Positions 8,636 to 15,767 of a stretch of DNA of 64,000 nt are shown one piece after another. Each line of letters opens with the position of its first letter. The stretch's first letter is position 1. The position numbers were made by a program, and so were the translations under genes. This DNA comes from Ancylobacter gelatini (GTDB lineage Bacteria > Pseudomonadota > Alphaproteobacteria > Rhizobiales > Xanthobacteraceae): positions 271,266 through 335,265 of the forward strand of contig NZ_JAKVIL010000005.1 of NCBI RefSeq assembly GCF_022601675.1, written 5' to 3'. Below the pieces are notes generated by a model, which searched no databases, was not told the origin of the DNA, and saw nothing but the letters and a program-made list of their open reading frames with translations.

Positions 8636-9142
8636 TCAATCGAGCCGGATCTCGAACGGCTCGTTCTCCATCGCCTCCGCCCCGCGCCCGATGGCGGCGA
8701 TCGCCTCGACCATCCGCCCGTTGCGCCCGAGCGCGGCGTCGGCCAGCGACACCAGCAGCGCGTTGGGCGTGGCGATAGGCGAGGCCGCGCGCAGGGCGAG
8801 CGCAAGCTCCCGTTCGTCGCGTTGCGGGGCGAGCGCGCAGGCGGCGACATAGGCCGAGGCGGTGGAGCGGCTGATTCCGGCATAGCAGTGCACCACCAGC
8901 GGCGCCGCGCGGTCCCAGCGGCGGGCAAAGCCGAGGATCGCCTCGACATGCTCGGCCGAGGGGTGCACCAGCCCGTCCTGCGGCGCCACGATGTCGTTGA
9001 AGCCCACGAACAGATGGTTCTCGCGCGGAAATTCCGCCGGCAGCGTCACCGGCGTCGCGATGTTGATCACGCTCAGCACATGGCGCGCCCCGGTGCGGGT
9101 CACGGTTTCCGAAAGGCGGGAGAGCGGGCAGATATGAATCAT
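8636..9142 (-). CDS. Protein tyrosine phosphatase family protein
   Basis: The 168-residue cytosolic protein contains HCYAGISRS at residues 85-93, the CX5R phosphatase loop with nucleophile Cys 86 and Arg 92. The fold looks like the dual-specificity or single-domain tyrosine phosphatase type; the general-acid Asp may be in FNDIV (about 48-52). The substrate is unknown, and such genes in Hyphomicrobiales are annotated only by family. It is the last gene of a tightly packed run with ygfZ, tag and the HD hydrolase. Its start overlaps the stop of the HD gene by four bases, so translation is coupled. Confidence 0.85.
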   Translation of the reverse strand: MIHICPLSRLSETVTRTGARHVLSVINIATPVTLPAEFPRENHLFVGFNDIVAPQDGLVHPSAEHVEAILGFARRWDRAAPLVVHCYAGISRSTASAYVAACALAPQRDERELALALRAASPIATPNALLVSLADAALGRNGRMVEAIAAIGRGAEAMENEPFEIRLD

Positions 9143-9804
9143 GGCTGGGGTCCGGCGGTTTCCTCGCCGGCAATCGCGGCAAAGCGTTCGAGAAATCGTG
9201 TCTTGGCTTCCTCCGCGCTCCAGGGCGCGAGCAGGTCGCGCTCGGTGGCGGGATCAAGCGGGAAGGGCTGACCGAAGAAGCGCCGGGCCTCGCCGACCTC
9301 GAAACCGGCCAGCCGCGTCGCCTCCAGAAAGGCGCTGGCGCGGTCGGCGGCCTTGACCAGGCGGACCAGCGGCGCCGGCCAGGTCGCCGGCAGGCCGAAA
9401 CGCAGGCTCACCGCCACCAGCAGCCGTGCCTCCACCGCCTTGTAGTCGCCGCCCAACACCGCCTTGAACGGCGAGATCATGTCGCCCACCACATATTCCG
9501 GCGCGTCATGCAGCAGCGTGGCGAGCCGCCAGCGCCGGTCAAGCTCTGCGCCCCGCGCCCGCGCCTGCCGTTGCGCGATCAGTTCCACCAGCACGGAATG
9601 CTGCGCGACCGAGAAGGCGTGCGGGCCACCGGTCTGCCCGTTCCAGCGCGCGACGCGGGCGAGGCCATGGGCGATGTCCTCGATCTCGATGTCGAGCGGC
9701 GAGGGGTCGATCAAATCGAGCCGCCGCCCCGACAGCATGCGCTGCCACACCCGCGCGGAAGCGGCGCGCGGGGCCGCCGGCGCCCGCGTCACGCGCGCTT
9801 CCAC
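9139..9804 (-). CDS. HD-domain hydrolase, YfbR-like nucleotidase type
   Basis: The 221-residue protein has the HD metal-binding pattern: a His in QHSVLVEL (His 69), His-Asp in LLHDAPEYVVGD (99-100) and a later Asp in VKAADRAS. E. coli YfbR, which has this layout, is a 5'-deoxynucleotidase; several alphaproteobacterial members are simply called HD family hydrolases. The start at GTG 9804 is chosen for GGAGG seven bases upstream. This makes it overlap tag by 16 bases. A second GTG at 9792 would overlap the tag stop as GTGA. The neighbourhood (base-excision repair, phosphatase) fits nucleotide housekeeping, but that is inference. Confidence 0.85.
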   Translation of the reverse strand: MEARVTRAPAAPRAASARVWQRMLSGRRLDLIDPSPLDIEIEDIAHGLARVARWNGQTGGPHAFSVAQHSVLVELIAQRQARARGAELDRRWRLATLLHDAPEYVVGDMISPFKAVLGGDYKAVEARLLVAVSLRFGLPATWPAPLVRLVKAADRASAFLEATRLAGFEVGEARRFFGQPFPLDPATERDLLAPWSAEEAKTRFLERFAAIAGEETAGPQP

Positions 9805-10400
9805 GGGACGTCCTCCCCCGCATGGGCGCCGTGGCGGTGGCAGGTGGCGAGATGGTCGTCGACCATGCCGACCGCCTGCATGAAGGCATAGACGATGGTC
9901 GGCCCGACAAAGTTGAAGCCGCGCTTCTTCAGCTCCTTCGACATGGCGAGCGCGGTCGGGGTCGAGACCACCGGCGTGTCGCCCTCCTTCAGCGCGCCGT
10001 CGCGCGGCGGGCCGTTCATGTCCCAGAGCAGGGCGGCGAAGCCCGGGCCCTTCTCCATGATGTCGAGGAAGACCTGCGCCGAGCGCACCGTGGAGACGAT
10101 CTTGGAGCGGTTGCGCACGATGCCGGGGTCCTGCATCAGCGCCTCGATCTTTTCCGGCGAGTAGCGGGCGATGATCTCCGGCTGGAACCCGTCGAAGGCG
10201 GCGCGAAAACCGTCGCGCTTGCGCAGAATGGTGATCCAGGCGAGCCCGGCCTGGAAGCCGTCGAGGATCAGCTTCTCGAACAGCGCGCGGTCGTCATATT
10301 CCGGCACGCCCCATTCGGTGTCGTGATAGGCGACATAGAGCGGATCGCTGCCGCACCAGGCGCAGCGCGTCACGCCGTCGGGATGGAGATGGGCCTTCAC
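9789..10400 (-). CDS. tag: DNA-3-methyladenine glycosylase I
   Basis: Tag removes 3-methyladenine from alkylated DNA, starting base-excision repair. The 203-residue protein matches E. coli Tag in length and motifs: RCAWCGSDPLYVAYHDTEWG near the start and KKRGFNFVGPTIVYAFMQAVG near the end. The Cys/His pairs that bind structural zinc in E. coli Tag are present (Cys 13, His 26, and His/Cys in DDHLATCHRHG). The start is GTG 10400, one base after the ygfZ stop. A longer reading from further upstream would run through ygfZ in another frame and is rejected. Confidence 0.94.
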   Translation of the reverse strand: MKAHLHPDGVTRCAWCGSDPLYVAYHDTEWGVPEYDDRALFEKLILDGFQAGLAWITILRKRDGFRAAFDGFQPEIIARYSPEKIEALMQDPGIVRNRSKIVSTVRSAQVFLDIMEKGPGFAALLWDMNGPPRDGALKEGDTPVVSTPTALAMSKELKKRGFNFVGPTIVYAFMQAVGMVDDHLATCHRHGAHAGEDVPWKRA

Positions 10401-10401
10401 G

Positions 10402-11247
10402 TCAGCGCTCCGTACCGGGAATGGGGAAACTCGCCCAGGCGAGCGGCTCGGGAACCAGCGCGGCGCCGGCGGCCTCGATGCCGAGCCCGGCCTCGCGCGC
10501 TTCCGCGAGACGGTCAAGCCGCACCGTCGCCAGCACGCGCCCATCGGCCCCGGAGCCGACCTGCCCCAGCGTCTTTGCCCCCGCGACCACCGGCGTGCCC
10601 GGCGCCGGGACCGGCCCGTTCACCGCGAAGGGGATCACCCGCGTGCGCGCGGTGCCGCGATGCTGCATGCGGCTGACGATTTCCTGCCCGACATAGCACC
10701 CCTTGTCGAAATCGATGCCGTGGAGCTGGTCCATGTCCGCCTCGTGCGGGAAGGCGTCGCCATAAGCGAAATCGCGCCCGCCCTCCGGCACGCCGAGTGC
10801 GATGCGGTGCGCCTGCCAGTCGGCCTCGGGCACGGTGGCAAGCCCGCCCGCCGCGCCGGCCTCGATCAGGAAGCGCCGGCCGAGCGCGGGCAGCCGCGGG
10901 TCCTCGAAGGCCGGCGCGCCCTCGGGCACCGCCGCCCCATCCCAGGCGACGCCGGCGACGAGACCGTCCACAGCCTCGATCTCGACCCTGGCGCGCAGGC
11001 GATAGAGCTTCAGCTTCTTCAGGAGTTCGGCGAGCAGCGGCGCCGGCACATCGAGCCGGAATCCGTCCTCGGGCACGGCGAGCACGAACATGTCGGCGAG
11101 AATCTTGCCCTGCGGCGCCAGCAGCGCGGCATAGCGCGCCGCGCCCGGCGCGGGCGCGCGGGCGGTGAGCAGATTGTCGAGGAAATGCGCGGCCTCGGGT
11201 CCGGCGACCCGCGCCACCGCACGGCCCTCAAGAAGCGCGATCGGCAT
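10402..11247 (-). CDS. ygfZ: Folate-binding protein YgfZ (Fe-S cluster repair)
   Basis: YgfZ is a tetrahydrofolate-binding relative of GcvT that helps build or repair certain Fe-S enzymes. The 281-residue protein has the diagnostic DKGCYVGQE at 181-189, with the conserved Cys 184. The first half is a GcvT-like barrel (GPEAAHFLDNLLT, then LLAPQGKILADMF). The start at ATG 11247 gives the normal N-terminus MPIALLEGR. It leads a four-gene minus-strand run with tag, the HD hydrolase and the phosphatase, with gaps of one base or overlaps. ygfZ next to tag is a plausible functional unit only by proximity. Confidence 0.93.
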   Translation of the reverse strand: MPIALLEGRAVARVAGPEAAHFLDNLLTARAPAPGAARYAALLAPQGKILADMFVLAVPEDGFRLDVPAPLLAELLKKLKLYRLRARVEIEAVDGLVAGVAWDGAAVPEGAPAFEDPRLPALGRRFLIEAGAAGGLATVPEADWQAHRIALGVPEGGRDFAYGDAFPHEADMDQLHGIDFDKGCYVGQEIVSRMQHRGTARTRVIPFAVNGPVPAPGTPVVAGAKTLGQVGSGADGRVLATVRLDRLAEAREAGLGIEAAGAALVPEPLAWASFPIPGTER

Positions 11248-11362
11248 GGAGCATGCGTCCTCGCCCGCCCGAAGCGGCGGGGTGAGGGCAGAGGTAAGCA
11301 CTGAGGCCGGCAGGAGCAAGGGTGCGAGATGGGTGCAACGCGGCTTGCCGGTGCGCGCCGGC

Positions 11363-12160
11363 TCAGGGCCGGAAGGACGGACCGTTGGTGATGATCATGC
11401 CGTGGCCCGCCACGTCGTTGCCGGTGGGATAGACCCCTTCCAGCACGGTCTCGAAGTGCTGGCGCACCACCGCGTGGCACTGGCAGCTCATCGCCTCCAG
11501 CATCTGCGGGTCGCGGATGCGCAGCCGGGCCCGGCGCGTGTCGATCGCGCCGCTGCTGCGCAGCTCGCGGATCACCCGCCCGATATAGGAGCGGCCCACC
11601 GCGAGCATCGAGGCGAGCTGCTCCTGGGTCAGCGTCACCTCCTCGTCGCCCGTGCGGTCGAGCGCGGCGAGAAGCCATTTGGCGGTGCGCTGCTCGATGC
11701 TGTGAGCCGCGTTGCAGGCGACCGACTGGAAGATCTGCGCCAGCAGGCAGTCGGCATATCGTGCGAACAGATGACGCAGCGCGGCGGATTGGTCCTTCGC
11801 GCGTTCCAGTTCGGCGCTGTCCAGCCGCAGCATCGGCCCGCCGATCTGCACCACGGCGCGGGCATAGGCCGGCAGGCGCCCCTGGGACACGATGCCCCCC
11901 ACCGCGCCCTCGCGGCCGACCAGCCCGATCTCCACCAGCCGGCCATCCTCCAGCATCACCATGAATGACACCACGGTCTGCGCGCAGGGAAAATACACCG
12001 TGCGCACGTCGTCGCCGGGCTCGTACAGCACGGCCCCGGCCGGGCGGTCCAGGCGCCGCAGACTGGATTTCAGCAGGGCGAAGTCCGCCGCGCGCAGCGC
12101 GCCCAGCAGATTATTGCCGCCGGACGAGACCGCAGCATTGGCCTGCACCACCTGATCCAT
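11363..12160 (-). CDS. Crp/Fnr family transcriptional regulator
   Basis: The 265-residue protein has an N-terminal cyclic-nucleotide-binding-type beta roll (about 20-150) and a C-terminal winged helix with LTQEQLASMLAVGRSYIGRVIREL as recognition region (about 180-205, shown in part). The N-terminal Cys cluster of true Fnr is absent, so it is not an Fe-S oxygen sensor of that type. The effector is unknown. About 50 residues follow the HTH, including CQCHAVVRQHF, where two cysteines and two histidines could bind a ligand or metal. GGAG lies seven bases before ATG 12160. The divergent neighbour is a membrane histidine kinase, sharing a 242-base promoter region. Confidence 0.88.
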   Translation of the reverse strand: MDQVVQANAAVSSGGNNLLGALRAADFALLKSSLRRLDRPAGAVLYEPGDDVRTVYFPCAQTVVSFMVMLEDGRLVEIGLVGREGAVGGIVSQGRLPAYARAVVQIGGPMLRLDSAELERAKDQSAALRHLFARYADCLLAQIFQSVACNAAHSIEQRTAKWLLAALDRTGDEEVTLTQEQLASMLAVGRSYIGRVIRELRSSGAIDTRRARLRIRDPQMLEAMSCQCHAVVRQHFETVLEGVYPTGNDVAGHGMIITNGPSFRP

Positions 12161-12402
12161 CCCCGCTCCCCCAAATGATACCTGTCACCATGTACTCTGC
12201 TATGGAGACTTAACGCGGCGGATCGGGATATGTTCACTAGTGGCCAAAACTTCCGGTGCGTTGGCTCTACAAGCATACCCATGGCAGCGACCTCTTTCAT
12301 ATCGGCAAGCACAGACATGATCGGCAACGGCTCAGGCCCGGTCGCGGCCCCGGCCCGTACGCGGGGCTGGGCGCTAGGTTGGGCGCGGGTTGGGGCGCGT
12401 CG

Positions 12403-13443
12403 ATGACGAAACCACCTGCCGACTCCTTCCAGCCTCCCGTCTTCTGGCGCCTGATGGACGCGGTCGAGCCGCTGCGCCGCAACCGCCTGCTCGGCGATGT
12501 CTGCGGGATCGGGCTGTTCGCCCTCGCGCTAGCCCTTCGCGCGCTGGTGGACGACGTGCTGCCGGCGGGCTTTCCGTTCCTCACCTTCTTCCCGGCCGTC
12601 ATCCTGTCGACCGTCATGTTCGGGCTGCGGCCCGGCATCGTGTGCGCCGTCCTCTCCGCATTGGCGGCGTGGTACTTCTTCATCGGTCCGGCGACCGGCA
12701 TGGTGCTCACCGGGCAGGCGGCGCTGGCCCTCGGCTTCTTCGCGTGCATCGCGGCGATCGACATCGCGCTGGTCCATGTCAGCTTCGCCGCCGCCGAGCG
12801 GCTGCGGCAGGAGAAGGCGGTGACCGCCAAGCTCTATGAGGAACAGCGCACCATGTTCCAGGAGCTGCAGCACCGCGTCGCCAACAACATGCAGTTCGTC
12901 GCGGCGCTGCTGATCCTGCACCGGCGCGAGGCCGCGCAGGCGCCGGAGCGCGCGCTCACCACGCTGGACGAGGCCCGCCGGCGGCTGGAGACCATCGCCC
13001 GCCTGCATCGCCGGCTTCATGATCCCGACCGGCTGGCCCTGCCGATGGAGCCCTATCTGCGTGAGCTGTGCCGCGACCTGCTGGAAGCCGCCGGCGCACG
13101 CGCCGTGGTGTGCCACGTCTCGGCCCCGGACGTCACGCTGGGCGTCGCGCGCCTCACCACCCTGTCGCTGCTGGTGGCGGAGATCGTCACCAACAGCCTG
13201 AAACATGCGTTCGGGCCGCATGGCGTCGGCGCGCTCGACGTCACGCTGAGCCGCCTCTCCTCCGGCCGCCTCGAACTCGTCATCGTGGATGACGGCCCGG
13301 GACTGCCGGATGATTTCGATCTGGAACGCAGCCCGAGCCTCGGCCTGCGCATCATCCAGGGATTGGCCGGGCAGCTCGACGGCGCGGTCCGCTTCGAAAA
13401 TCGCAACGGCACGGCCGTTCTGGTCGAGTTCAGCGCGGCCTGA
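12403..13443 (+). CDS. Membrane sensor histidine kinase (DUF4118 plus HisKA_2)
   Basis: The 346-residue protein has three to four transmembrane helices (about 33-130) of the DUF4118/KdpD type, a short coiled region, then a kinase of the HisKA_2/HWE-like class. The phosphoacceptor is His 157 in FQELQHRVANNMQ, followed by the ATPase with N-box NSLKHAF and DDGPGLP. Such kinases in alphaproteobacteria often feed the PhyR/EcfG general stress system or a single-domain receiver. No response regulator is adjacent. The start at ATG 12403 is chosen because upstream GTG 12256 gives a low-complexity extension; the Shine-Dalgarno sequence is weak for both. A hairpin (GGCCTG/CAGGCC, 13437-13457) spans the stop. 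Confidence 0.85.
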   Translation: MTKPPADSFQPPVFWRLMDAVEPLRRNRLLGDVCGIGLFALALALRALVDDVLPAGFPFLTFFPAVILSTVMFGLRPGIVCAVLSALAAWYFFIGPATGMVLTGQAALALGFFACIAAIDIALVHVSFAAAERLRQEKAVTAKLYEEQRTMFQELQHRVANNMQFVAALLILHRREAAQAPERALTTLDEARRRLETIARLHRRLHDPDRLALPMEPYLRELCRDLLEAAGARAVVCHVSAPDVTLGVARLTTLSLLVAEIVTNSLKHAFGPHGVGALDVTLSRLSSGRLELVIVDDGPGLPDDFDLERSPSLGLRIIQGLAGQLDGAVRFENRNGTAVLVEFSAA

Positions 13444-13541
13444 CACGGGGGCAGGCCGTTCGCGGCTCGCAAAAAGCGGTGCGCCCCGGCCCGACATGTT
13501 CTAGAAGCGCGAGCGTCACGTTGCCAACGCAGGAGCGCACC

Positions 13542-14915
13542 ATGCCTGAGACCTTCGACCTCCTCCTCAAGGGCGGCACCGTGGTCAACCAGGATGGCGA
13601 GGGGGTGCGCGATATCGGCGTGAAGGCCGGCCGCATCGCCGGCATCGGCTCGTTCCATCCCGACCAGGCCGGCGAGACCATCGACTGCACCGGCCTGCAC
13701 ATATTGCCCGGCGTGATCGATACCCAGGTCCATTTCCGCGAGCCGGGACTGGATCACAAGGAAGACCTCGAATCAGGCTCCCGCGCCGCGGTGATGGGCG
13801 GCGTCACCGCCGTGTTCGAAATGCCGAACACCAACCCGCTCACCATCTCGGCGAGCGCGCTGGAAGACAAGCTCGCCCGCGCGCACGGCCGCATGCATTG
13901 CGACTTCGCCTTCTTCGTCGGCGGCACCCATGACAATGTGAAGGACCTGCCGGAGCTGGAGATGCTGCCCGGCGCGGCCGGCATTAAGGTGTTCATCGGC
14001 TCCTCCACCGGCTCGCTGCTGGTGGCCGACGATCCGGGCGTGCGCGCCATCCTGAAAGTCATCCGCCGCCGGGCCTCGTTCCATTGCGAGGACGAGCCGC
14101 GCCTCGAAGAGCGCAAGCACCTGCGCGTGGCCGGCGATCCCTCCTCGCACCCGGTGTGGCGCGACGAGATCGCCGCGCTCACCGCCACCACCCGCCTCGT
14201 CAACCTGGCGCGCGAGGTCGGCAAGCGCATCCACGTCCTGCACATCACCTCACAGGAGGAGATGGAGTTCCTGCGCGGCGCCAAGGATGTCGCCACCGTC
14301 GAGGTGACGCCCCATCACCTGACCATGGACGACAGCTGGTATGGCCGCCTTGGCTCGATGGTGCAGATGAACCCGCCGGTGCGGGCCGCCCATCACCGCG
14401 CCGCCATCTGGCGAGGCCTGTCGGAAGGCGTGGTCGACGTGCTCGGCTCCGACCACGCGCCCCACACGCTGGAGGAAAAGGCCAAGCCCTATCCGAACAG
14501 CCCCTCGGGCATGACCGGCGTGCAGACGCTGGTGCCGATGATGCTGGACCATGTGAATGCCGGCCGGCTCTCGCTCGCCCGCTTCGTCGACCTCTCCAGC
14601 GCCGGCCCGGCGCGCATCTTCAACATCGCGACCAAGGGCCGGATCGCGGTCGGCTACGATGCCGATTTCACCATTGTCGACCTCAAGCGCCGGCAGACCA
14701 TCCGCAACGAATGGATCGCCTCCAAGCCCGGCTGGACGCCCTATGACGGCGTCGAGGTCACCGGCTGGCCGGTGGGGACGCTCATTCGCGGCAACAAGGT
14801 GATGTGGGAAGGCGAGCTGACCGGCCCCTCCGGCGGCGCCCCCGTGCGCTTCATGGAAGCGCTGGAGCCGACCCGCCCCACCCGCACCCCGACCCTGCTG
14901 GAGCGGCTGGGCTAG
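13542..14915 (+). CDS. pyrC: Dihydroorotase-type amidohydrolase (class I)
   Basis: The family closes carbamoyl aspartate to dihydroorotate in pyrimidine synthesis. The 457-residue protein has AGGAG six bases before ATG 13542. It shows GVIDTQVHFREPG (about 58-70), MPNTNP, the likely carbamylated Lys in AGIKVFIGSSTG, later metal-ligand histidines (FHCEDEP, LHITS) and the GSDHAPH block with the final Asp. The first metal motif reads Gln-Val-His where class I dihydroorotases usually have His-Val-His. I believe this variant is shared by a whole alphaproteobacterial subgroup rather than being damage. pyrB is not adjacent, so hydantoinase- or allantoinase-like activity remains possible. Confidence 0.82.
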   Translation: MPETFDLLLKGGTVVNQDGEGVRDIGVKAGRIAGIGSFHPDQAGETIDCTGLHILPGVIDTQVHFREPGLDHKEDLESGSRAAVMGGVTAVFEMPNTNPLTISASALEDKLARAHGRMHCDFAFFVGGTHDNVKDLPELEMLPGAAGIKVFIGSSTGSLLVADDPGVRAILKVIRRRASFHCEDEPRLEERKHLRVAGDPSSHPVWRDEIAALTATTRLVNLAREVGKRIHVLHITSQEEMEFLRGAKDVATVEVTPHHLTMDDSWYGRLGSMVQMNPPVRAAHHRAAIWRGLSEGVVDVLGSDHAPHTLEEKAKPYPNSPSGMTGVQTLVPMMLDHVNAGRLSLARFVDLSSAGPARIFNIATKGRIAVGYDADFTIVDLKRRQTIRNEWIASKPGWTPYDGVEVTGWPVGTLIRGNKVMWEGELTGPSGGAPVRFMEALEPTRPTRTPTLLERLG

Positions 14916-14931
14916 GGAGCGGCTGGGCTAG
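14901..14931. repeat. 15-base tandem duplication at convergent gene ends
   Basis: GAGCGGCTGGGCTAG occurs at 14901-14915 and again at 14917-14931, one base apart. The first copy is the last five codons of the dihydroorotase gene including its TAG. The second copy carries CTAG, whose complement gives the TAG stop of truA (14930-14928). Confidence 0.9.
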
Positions 14932-15665
14932 TACGTCACTTCCGCCAGATACAGCCCGGCGGAGGGGGCCATCGGGCCGCAGCGTGTGCGGTCCTTCGCT
15001 TCCAGCGCGGCGCTCACATCGTCCGGCGTCCACGCGCCCTCGCCGACCTTCACCAGCGTGCCGACCATGGAGCGCACCTGGTGGTGGAGGAAGGAGCGCG
15101 CCGCCGCGTGGACGCGGATTTCGCCGTCCAGCGTCTCCACCTCCAGCCGGTCCAGCGTCTTCACCGGCGAGGCGGACTGGCAGCCAATGGCGCGGAAGGT
15201 GGTGAAGTCGTGCCGCCCGACCAGCCGCGCCGCGCCCAGCGCCATCGCCGCGACATCGAGCGGCCGGCGGATGCGCCACGCCCGGTCGCGCTCCAGCGCG
15301 AGGTCGGCGCGGCGCACGATCAGCCGGTAGACATAGCGCCGCCCCGTCGCCGAGAACCGGGCGTGGAAATCATCCGCCACCCGCTCGGCCGTCAGCACCG
15401 CGACCGGGTGCGGGCGCAGATGCGCGTTCATGGCGTCGCGCACCGTGTCGGCGCGCCACTCCTTCGCCAGTTCGACATGGCCGACCTGCCCGGTGGCGTG
15501 CACCCCCGAATCGGTGCGCCCCGCGCCATGGACCGGCGCATCCTCGCCGGAAAAGCGCCGCACGGCGTCGGCCAGCACGCCTTGCACACTCGGCTGGCCG
15601 TCCTGGATCTGCCAGCCGGCGAAGGGCGTGCCGTCATATTCGATGGTCAGCTTGTAGCGGGGCAT
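14928..15665 (-). CDS. truA: tRNA pseudouridine(38-40) synthase
   Basis: TruA converts uridines 38-40 of the tRNA anticodon stem to pseudouridine. The 245-residue protein has the normal length, the catalytic Asp 52 in [11 protein letters not shown], the N-terminal [10 protein letters not shown] and the C-terminal [15 protein letters not shown] that shape the active site. It is divergent from polA, with 102 bases between the two starts, and convergent with the dihydroorotase gene. Its stop codon lies inside the tandem duplication at 14901-14931. The call is firm. Confidence 0.96.
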   Translation of the reverse strand: MPRYKLTIEYDGTPFAGWQIQDGQPSVQGVLADAVRRFSGEDAPVHGAGRTDSGVHATGQVGHVELAKEWRADTVRDAMNAHLRPHPVAVLTAERVADDFHARFSATGRRYVYRLIVRRADLALERDRAWRIRRPLDVAAMALGAARLVGRHDFTTFRAIGCQSASPVKTLDRLEVETLDGEIRVHAAARSFLHHQVRSMVGTLVKVGEGAWTPDDVSAALEAKDRTRCGPMAPSAGLYLAEVTY

Positions 15666-15767
15666 GGTTTCATCCTCGCGGGTTCTCTAAGCCCGCCGCC
15701 GCGCGCGGGCAATGGTTGCCCCCCTCTCCCGCTTGGGGCATCGTGCCGGCCCGAAACGGAGCCCCCC

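Noticed and set aside
15081..15767. Extension of polA by 229 codons upstream
   Set aside because: It is antisense to truA, which has an intact active site, and the extension has no family match; polA begins normally at 15768.
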